Both the position numbers and the translations under genes were made by a program. DNA of 64,000 nt from positions 1 to 64,000 of the forward strand of contig CAZJHX010000050.1 in NCBI GenBank assembly GCA_964545715.1, in the 5' to 3' direction. Below are positions 58,989 to 64,000 of the stretch, piece after piece; position 1 is the first letter of the stretch; every line of letters starts with the position of its first letter. The stretch comes from CAZJHX01 sp964545715. GTDB taxonomy: Bacteria; Myxococcota_A; UBA9042; GCA-2863065. The notes beneath the pieces are model-generated. The model did no database searches and was not told the origin of the DNA. It saw nothing but the letters and a program-made list of their open reading frames with translations.

Positions 58989-60788
58989 ATGAATCGAGTC
59001 ATTGTAGTTGTGACGGTGTGGTTGGTTGGATGCGCTCAGGACGTGGGTGGGCCAAGCGGGCTGGTGGAGGCGGACGCGTTCGTGCCTGGATTCGGCGCCG
59101 ACACGCATGATGTCGCGGTCCGCACGCCCGCCGATGTGCCGCCCGAGACGCCGATCGATGCGGGCACGGACCAGTGGAGCCCGCCGCCGCCGGAGGATGT
59201 GGTCAGCCCGGACGTGGCCGACGCGCAGCCCGATGCCGGGCCCCCTGATCTGCCGGACCCGCCCGACCCGCCCGAGTGCGGCGACGGCATCGTGCAGGCC
59301 GAGCTGAACGAGCAGTGTGACGACGGCAACACCAAGTCCGGTGACGGCTGCCGGGACGACTGCGTGATCGAAGAGCCCATTGGCGCCGGCTTCACAGGCG
59401 GCCAGTGCCAGGCGGATGCGGAGTGCGCGCCCGCGGGCAGCCTGTGCATCGACGGCGTGGGCGGGGGCAGCTGCGCGGTGGCCTGTGAGGTCTACTGCGA
59501 CGACCAGGCGGGCAGCCCTACGACGTTCTGCATCTCAGCGGCGGTGTACGAGAGCCGGATGGACGCGCCGCTGCCGGCGGGGCTGGCGCCGGCGATGTGC
59601 GTGTCCAAGTGCGACTACCTGCTCTTTCCGCGCACCGGCTGCCGCGCCGGGCTGCACTGCGAGCAGCGCAAGCGGCATCAGACCTCGGTGCGCGACGAGG
59701 TGTGCGTGCCCGGTCCGTGGTCCATCGGTCTTGCGCTGAGCGGTGACGGCAAGGTGCTGGGACTGGAGGCATCTGAGCCCGAGCCCGCCGAGCCCTACTC
59801 GCGGCTGCTGACCGCGTCCTGCTCCGGGTCGTTCGAGCCCGTGGACGCGGGCCTGTTCGAGGGGCTCAGCGGCACGCTGATGGCGATGGGCGGGCCAGGT
59901 CACGACGAGGACTGGCAGCGGCTGTGCTCGGCATCGGGGCTGCCGTCGAAACACAACATCGGCACGGAGGCGGCGGCGGGCCGGGCCTTCCGGCTGCCGG
60001 GTTCGCGGCTGGAGGTGGTCGACTGGACAGCGGCGGGCATCTACGGGAGCAAAGGCGCCGCGGGTGTGCTCGTGGGGGGCCCATTGTTCGGCTCGCGTGC
60101 AATGGTCTACCGGCAGGGCGGCAGCGTCTATTTGTACGCGGACGGGGCGGACGACTTTCCCTACGCCGATCCCGAGCGCGGCCGCCACTTCGGCATGATC
60201 AGCGGCAAGGAGTGGGGGCCCCTGGACGCGGAGATCGTGCCCAGCAAGGAGTTTGTGACCATCAAGGCCGACGGCGGCGCGCGCTTCTACCGGCAGTGGG
60301 CCCGGCTGGCGACCGTCCAATACATCGCCGAGCAGGCGCTGGATCATCTGGCCAACCACGATCTGCCGCTGGGTGTGGGCGACTTCTCCCTGCCGACGGG
60401 CGGCGACATCGACGGTCATGGCTCACACGAGACGGGCCTGGACGTGGACATCTACCTGCTGGGCTTCGACCTGGGGTCGCTGCAGCTGTGGGTCGCCTCG
60501 TGCGATTCGGGGGGCGGCTGGAAGTGCTGGTACCACGACGACAAGACAGGCGAGCCGGAGGATCTCTCGGACCCGGAACACGTGCCGGCGGCGTCCATGC
60601 TGACCACCCTGGCGCAGTTCGCCTACGACTTCCCAGGCCCATCTCACTTCGTTCAGCATGACGTGCCGGTTCTGTCGCTCTTCGCCGCGCTGCCGGGCAA
60701 CAAGCCCAAGTACGTGGACGCCTCCAACGCCGCGGCGCAGGGATGGCCGCCGCACAAAAATCACGTACACATCCGCTTCTTGAAGTGA
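58989..60788 (+). CDS. MepA-like murein endopeptidase lipoprotein with Myxococcales disulfide repeat
   Basis: Lipoprotein of 599 aa: MNRVIVVVTVWLVGC (Cys15), then a D/P-rich linker to ~90. Residues ~98-125 contain the Myxococcales disulfide repeat (CGDGIVQAELNEQCDDGN ... DGCRDDC). After a Cys-rich middle and a beta-rich region, the C-terminal ~150 residues match penicillin-insensitive murein endopeptidase: GDFSLPTGGDIDGHGSHE with H480, D487 seven residues on (HETGLDVD), and H594 in NHVHIRF near the end. In MepA the equivalent H-D-H set binds zinc. It cleaves cross-links of peptidoglycan, so cells or prey walls are likely targets. Confidence 0.85.
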   Translation: MNRVIVVVTVWLVGCAQDVGGPSGLVEADAFVPGFGADTHDVAVRTPADVPPETPIDAGTDQWSPPPPEDVVSPDVADAQPDAGPPDLPDPPDPPECGDGIVQAELNEQCDDGNTKSGDGCRDDCVIEEPIGAGFTGGQCQADAECAPAGSLCIDGVGGGSCAVACEVYCDDQAGSPTTFCISAAVYESRMDAPLPAGLAPAMCVSKCDYLLFPRTGCRAGLHCEQRKRHQTSVRDEVCVPGPWSIGLALSGDGKVLGLEASEPEPAEPYSRLLTASCSGSFEPVDAGLFEGLSGTLMAMGGPGHDEDWQRLCSASGLPSKHNIGTEAAAGRAFRLPGSRLEVVDWTAAGIYGSKGAAGVLVGGPLFGSRAMVYRQGGSVYLYADGADDFPYADPERGRHFGMISGKEWGPLDAEIVPSKEFVTIKADGGARFYRQWARLATVQYIAEQALDHLANHDLPLGVGDFSLPTGGDIDGHGSHETGLDVDIYLLGFDLGSLQLWVASCDSGGGWKCWYHDDKTGEPEDLSDPEHVPAASMLTTLAQFAYDFPGPSHFVQHDVPVLSLFAALPGNKPKYVDASNAAAQGWPPHKNHVHIRFLK

Positions 60789-61045
60789 GCTGCAACTCTG
60801 GCACGCGCCGGCTCCACCGTTTCAAAGTGACGACTTGCGGGCAATTCTCACCCCCCACGGAAAAGAACGCGAAGTTCCAGGCAGGCGGTGGAAGTGATTT
60901 CGCCGCTCGTGAGTCCGGCGCCCCTGGGTACTCAGGAGGGGGCCAGTACCAGGTTGGGCGGCACCCGGACCGGGTGGAAGCGCTGTCCATGCCGACCGCA
61001 TGAAGCGACGCTGCGGGTCTGGCTCAGCCGACTCATCGCCATCGG

Positions 61046-61076
61046 CGGTCCGTGACCTTCCCCGAGGCACGGACCG
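61046..61076. other. Hairpin in the intergenic spacer
   Basis: CGGTCCGTG (61046-61054) pairs perfectly with CACGGACCG (61068-61076); CCT and AGG extend the stem inward past a bulged A. There is no T-run. It may be a processing site or an RNA structure in the leader of the gene at 61170. Confidence 0.4.
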
Positions 61077-61121
61077 TCGGTGCATCTTTTGGACTTGGGG
61101 AGCGCCGGCAGGACCGGGCTG

Positions 61122-61151
61122 AAACACGTCCAGATTTGCTTCTTCAAGTGA
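61122..61151 (+). pseudogene. Remnant of a duplicated MepA-like 3' end
   Basis: Bases 61122-61148 match 60759-60785 (the last nine codons of the MepA-like gene) at 21 of 27 positions, and both are followed by TGA and then similar bases (12 of 16 including the stop). The translation KHVQICFFK versus NHVHIRFLK shows the same HVxI and F-K ending. It is best read as the decayed end of a tandem copy. Confidence 0.5.
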
Positions 61152-61169
61152 CCTGCTACCCTGTGGCCC

Positions 61170-62192
61170 ATGGGCTACGGAGCACACATCGATACCGTCG
61201 TGGGGCACGCCTCGCGGCTGCTTCACCTGCGGGCCGCCAAAGACAACACAGTGGCGCAGCTGGAGCCGTACCTGGACCAGACGGTGGACGAGCTGTTTCC
61301 GGTGCCGGGACCGCCGCGCGATGTCCGCATTACGCGCAACCTGGTCGACCGGGCGCTGAAGGCCAGCACGCTGTCGTGGGAAAGTCAGCATCAGGTGGTA
61401 TGCGACCAGTACCTGCCCAGGCACATGGGGCCGTATCGGAAGAACCGGACGGCCTGGGCGCGGTGGGTGCGCCCCGATGGTCAGCGCCGGCGCGGGTGCA
61501 TGGTCTACGTGCACGGGTGGCTGGAGCCCGGATCGTGGGTCGAAGAGGCCACGCTGTTTCGCATCTGGGGCAAGGCGCTGGATGTCGATCTGCTGCACGT
61601 GTCGCTGCCGTTTCACGGGCGTCGCAACCCGTGGCGCGCGCTGTTCAGCGGGGAGTACTTCTGGACCGCGGATCTGGTGCGCACCGTTGAGGGCGTGCGG
61701 CAGGCGATCTGTGACACGCGGACCGCCATCATGTGGCTGCGCGAGCAGGGTTACGACGAGGTCGGCGTAGCCGGGATCAGTCTGGGCGGCGCGCTGACTA
61801 TGCAGTTGGCCTGCTTGGAGCCGCTGCCGGACTACATCGTGCCGATCGTGGGCCACTTGAACCTGATCGACGCTGTAGAGCAGGCGCTGATCCTACGCCG
61901 CATGCGGCGGGATCTGACGGCGTGGGGCGTGGACGAACCACAGCGCCGTAAGCTGTTTCAGCGGCTGGGCATGGGGCTGCACAAGCCGCTGATGACACCC
62001 GAGAGTCAGCTTTGGATTCAGGCGCGCGAAGACGGCTATATCCGCGCTGAGATCGTGCGCCGGCAGTGGGAGGACTGGAACCGCCCCAACATTTTGTGGG
62101 TAGATGGCGGGCACATGACGTTTCCGCTGCATATCGGCGCCATGACGCGCCGAATCGCTGAACACATACAGATGATTCGAGCTTTGGACTGA
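61170..62192 (+). CDS. Alpha/beta hydrolase (ABHD18-like)
   Basis: Protein of 340 aa. It has the alpha/beta hydrolase text MVYVHGWLEPGSW (oxyanion region), the nucleophile S204 in VAGISLGGALTMQ (GxSxG) and the His H315 in DGGHMTFP near the C-terminus; the acid is probably in RPNILWVDGG. A long insertion before the nucleophile and the RRR segments resemble the DUF2048/ABHD18 group; the substrate is unknown. Cytoplasmic or peripheral, no signal peptide. The next gene starts 2 nt after its stop. Confidence 0.85.
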   Translation: MGYGAHIDTVVGHASRLLHLRAAKDNTVAQLEPYLDQTVDELFPVPGPPRDVRITRNLVDRALKASTLSWESQHQVVCDQYLPRHMGPYRKNRTAWARWVRPDGQRRRGCMVYVHGWLEPGSWVEEATLFRIWGKALDVDLLHVSLPFHGRRNPWRALFSGEYFWTADLVRTVEGVRQAICDTRTAIMWLREQGYDEVGVAGISLGGALTMQLACLEPLPDYIVPIVGHLNLIDAVEQALILRRMRRDLTAWGVDEPQRRKLFQRLGMGLHKPLMTPESQLWIQAREDGYIRAEIVRRQWEDWNRPNILWVDGGHMTFPLHIGAMTRRIAEHIQMIRALD

Positions 62193-62194
62193 AA

Positions 62195-64000
62195 ATGCGT
62201 TTGCGCACCTGCTTGTGTTTTGTGCTGCTTGCTACCGGCTGCACCGACTCTGACGAGGATCCGGTCACCGATGCGGCAGTCGCCGGTGAGGACACCGTGG
62301 TCCCCCTGACCCCGTTTGGGGAGGCGGGCTTTCCCGTAGCCGTGGCGGACGACGGCACGTTCTCGCTGGGACCGCTGACCGGCTGGGCCGGCGGTGACAA
62401 AGCCTACGCGGCGCCGCTGGCGGGTCGGGTGGCCAGCGAAGAGGTCGGCTTCATCGTCGGTTACTACAAGTTTGACGAGTGGGGCGAGCCCTGGGTGGCG
62501 GCCGGCGTGTCGGGCTTTGATGCGGACACCGGAGCGCTGGCGGTCGACGGCGACATGACCGCGGAGCTGGAGGTCCTTCGAGACGGGACCGTGGCGCTGA
62601 CCGTGACGGCGCCGCCCGGATCGACGCGCACGTCCGTGGCGTTTGAGTGTCCGGAGGACGAGCGGTTTCTCGGGTTTGGAGCCCAGACCGTGGCCATGGA
62701 GCACCGGGGCGCACGCGTGCCGATCTGGGTGTCGGAGCAGGGGATCAACAAAGGCGACCACGCCGAGGACGAGTTTCCGCCGCCGTTCGAGGGGCGTCTG
62801 TACGACAGCTACTATCCGGTGCCGTTCTTTGTGTCGCCGCGCGGCTACGGCGTCATGGTGGAGAACACCGAGCGCATCGTGTTCGAGCTGTGCTCGTCCG
62901 AGTCCAAAGCGTGGCGGGTGGAGGCCTGGGCGCCGCAGATCCGGCTGATCCTCTTTTCGGGTGACGAGCCGCTGGACGTGATCGAGCGCTACACCGCGCA
63001 TGTCGGCCGCCCGCCGATGCCGCCGGACTGGGCGCTGCTGCCCTGGGTGGCGATCAAGGGCGGCACCGACCACGTGCGGCAGAAGTCCAAGCAGCTGCGG
63101 CAGGAGAAGATCCCGGTGTCCGCCATCTGGTCCGAGGATTGGACCGGCGAGAGCATCAACCCGATCACCGGCAACAACCTGAACTATCGGTGGGAGTGGG
63201 ACCCGGAGCACTACCCCGATCTGCCTGGGCTGACCAAAGAGCTGCACGACATGGACCTGCGCTTCATGGGCTACTTCAACCCGTTCATCGTGGAGCAGTT
63301 CACCGAGTGGGGTGAGGCGCGGGAGAACGGCTGGCTGCCGACGACGCCGGACGGTGAGCACTACGAGATGGCGATTCTGACCTGGCTGGGCTCGGTGGCG
63401 GACATGACGCATCCGGACGCGGTCGCATGGCTGCAGCAGCATGTGAAGGACGCGCTGGCCCTGGGCATGGACGGCTACATGGCGGACTACGCGGAGTGGG
63501 TGCCGTGGGACGCGCACTTTGACGACGGGCGCACGGGCGCGCAGGTGTCCAGCGACTACCCGCGGCTGTGGCAGAAGGCGCACGCGGAGGTCTGCAATGG
63601 GGAGTGCCTGTTCTTTGTGCGGTCGGGCTTCACCGGGTCCAACGCTATCGCGCCGGCGGTGTGGGGCGGCGACCAGGACACGGACTTCACGGACGACGAC
63701 GGCCTGCCTACGGCGCTGCGGATCGGGGTGGGGCTGGGCGTGACCGGCGTGTCGTTTTACGGCTCGGACATCGCGGGCTACTCGGGCGCCGGCAGCGAGC
63801 CGTCGACCCAGGAGCTGTTCTATCGCTGGGCCCAGATGAGCGCCTGGTCGCCGATCATGCGCACGCACGAGGGCAACGCCGGGGCCGAGGTCAACTGGAG
63901 CTGGGACAAGGACGCGGATACGACGTCTGAATTCCGCCGGTACGCCCAGGTTCACACTCGGCTCTTCCCGTACTTGGAGTCGCTGTTGCACCAGGCGACC
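62195..64000 (+). CDS. GH31 glycoside hydrolase lipoprotein (3' end outside window)
   Basis: Open to the window edge: 602 codons visible. Start ATG 2 nt after the previous stop; lipobox LATGC, Cys16. Family GH31 text (alpha-glucosidase/sulfoquinovosidase) includes WALLPWVAIKGG, SAIWSEDWTG, the nucleophile D431 in MADYAEWVP and the likely acid/base D525 in YGSDIAGYSG, then WAQMSAWSPIMRTHEG. MADYAEW resembles the YihQ sulfoquinovosidase motif, but substrate choice needs more than that. A surface-anchored glycosidase next to a hydrolase suggests glycan or glycolipid use. Confidence 0.92.
   Translation, partial: MRLRTCLCFVLLATGCTDSDEDPVTDAAVAGEDTVVPLTPFGEAGFPVAVADDGTFSLGPLTGWAGGDKAYAAPLAGRVASEEVGFIVGYYKFDEWGEPWVAAGVSGFDADTGALAVDGDMTAELEVLRDGTVALTVTAPPGSTRTSVAFECPEDERFLGFGAQTVAMEHRGARVPIWVSEQGINKGDHAEDEFPPPFEGRLYDSYYPVPFFVSPRGYGVMVENTERIVFELCSSESKAWRVEAWAPQIRLILFSGDEPLDVIERYTAHVGRPPMPPDWALLPWVAIKGGTDHVRQKSKQLRQEKIPVSAIWSEDWTGESINPITGNNLNYRWEWDPEHYPDLPGLTKELHDMDLRFMGYFNPFIVEQFTEWGEARENGWLPTTPDGEHYEMAILTWLGSVADMTHPDAVAWLQQHVKDALALGMDGYMADYAEWVPWDAHFDDGRTGAQVSSDYPRLWQKAHAEVCNGECLFFVRSGFTGSNAIAPAVWGGDQDTDFTDDDGLPTALRIGVGLGVTGVSFYGSDIAGYSGAGSEPSTQELFYRWAQMSAWSPIMRTHEGNAGAEVNWSWDKDADTTSEFRRYAQVHTRLFPYLESLLHQAT

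Larger units (their letters stand above)
60789..61169. other. Non-coding spacer with a gene remnant and hairpin
   Basis: No open frame with coding character is present. It holds a TGGCACG element (60800-60806) lacking a proper -12 box, a perfect 9-bp hairpin (61046-61076), and a copy of the end of the MepA-like gene (61122-61151). The rest shows nothing. Confidence 0.6.

Noticed and set aside
60799..60815. TGGCACG element in the spacer before the hydrolase gene as a promoter
   Set aside because: The GC lies 9, not 10, bases from GG and it is over 350 nt from the next start.
62036..63991. 651-codon minus-strand frame opposite the GH31 gene
   Set aside because: The plus frame carries a lipobox and GH31 catalytic motifs; the minus frame carries none.
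1..64000. tRNA, rRNA, IS elements, attachment sites or contractile-injection structural genes
   Set aside because: I read both strands for clover-leaf ends, transposase motifs and sheath or baseplate proteins and saw none.

Overview
The window is high-GC, densely coded DNA with three hallmarks of a myxobacterium-like organism (Myxococcota, or the related Bradymonadia; inferred from gene content, no rRNA or marker gene is present). First, about 17 of roughly 44 genes encode lipoproteins whose lipobox Cys is usually followed by an acidic D/T/V/P/A-rich linker. Second, it carries families typical of the group: MopE-type Cys/Asp repeats ending in a MYXO-CTERM-like sorting tail, Myxococcales-type disulfide repeats, FG-GAP, Kelch and Asp-box propellers, VIT-vWA, and CxxCH lipoproteins. 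Third, there is no phage, plasmid, IS, CRISPR, tRNA or rRNA signal; this reads as chromosomal sequence rich in envelope and secreted proteins.

Layout. 1-4.4 kb: end of a Cys-rich secreted protein, a small secreted protein, an Asp-box propeller lipoprotein and a broken Cys-rich mini-gene. 4.5-13.9 kb: a divergent redox locus. On the minus strand lies a beta-propeller/di-haem peroxidase-like lipoprotein; on the plus strand lie a CxxCH lipoprotein, a Tat-exported DUF1501 protein (frameshifted), a double-PA14 lipoprotein and rtcA. 13.9-20.2 kb: a copper monooxygenase lipoprotein, a lipoprotein, and a tightly overlapping recQ / ATP-grasp / membrane protein / YjbR-like operon. 20.2-30.9 kb: a collagen-like secreted protein, an exo/endonuclease-phosphatase lipoprotein, ygiQ, a Gly-rich secreted protein sharing the collagen-like protein's N-terminal domain, a VIT-vWA-DUF2135 protein, a possible signal-peptide-less secreted protein and a zinc-ribbon membrane protein. 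30.9-34.1 kb: a tetrahaem cytochrome, a small secreted protein and gsk. 34.1-49.7 kb: mostly minus-strand lipoproteins, including a large NlpC/P60-like plus MopE-repeat protein interrupted by one in-frame amber codon, plus msrB and a rhodanese lacking its Cys. 48.8-64 kb: a fatty acid hydroxylase-like protein, an RND/MMPL exporter, a large peptidoglycan-binding protein with an M15-type peptidase domain, a beta-helix lipoprotein, a patatin-like phospholipase, a MepA-like lipoprotein, an alpha/beta hydrolase, and a GH31 lipoprotein that runs off the window.

How the parts may work together. Most products should act in the periplasm, on the outer membrane or outside the cell, handling electrons (CxxCH proteins, copper monooxygenase), binding polymers, or lysing other cells (two LAS-type metallopeptidases and a patatin within 8 kb). 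That would suit a surface-feeding or predatory lifestyle (inference).

The two observations I value most are these. (1) Five intergenic sites match TGGCA-N7-TGCT with exact GG-N10-GC spacing, as in sigma-54 (-24/-12) promoters; two sit so close to the start codon that the mRNA would be almost leaderless. (2) Two unrelated large proteins without signal peptides (29441-30445 and 52650-55574) share an N-terminal R-x-x-LRG-x-x-F-x-Q-G motif after a disordered tail, which may be a secretion or cargo tag. Several genes (9817, 38585-41413, 4108) carry single clean lesions that could be sequencing errors, pseudogenes or programmed events.
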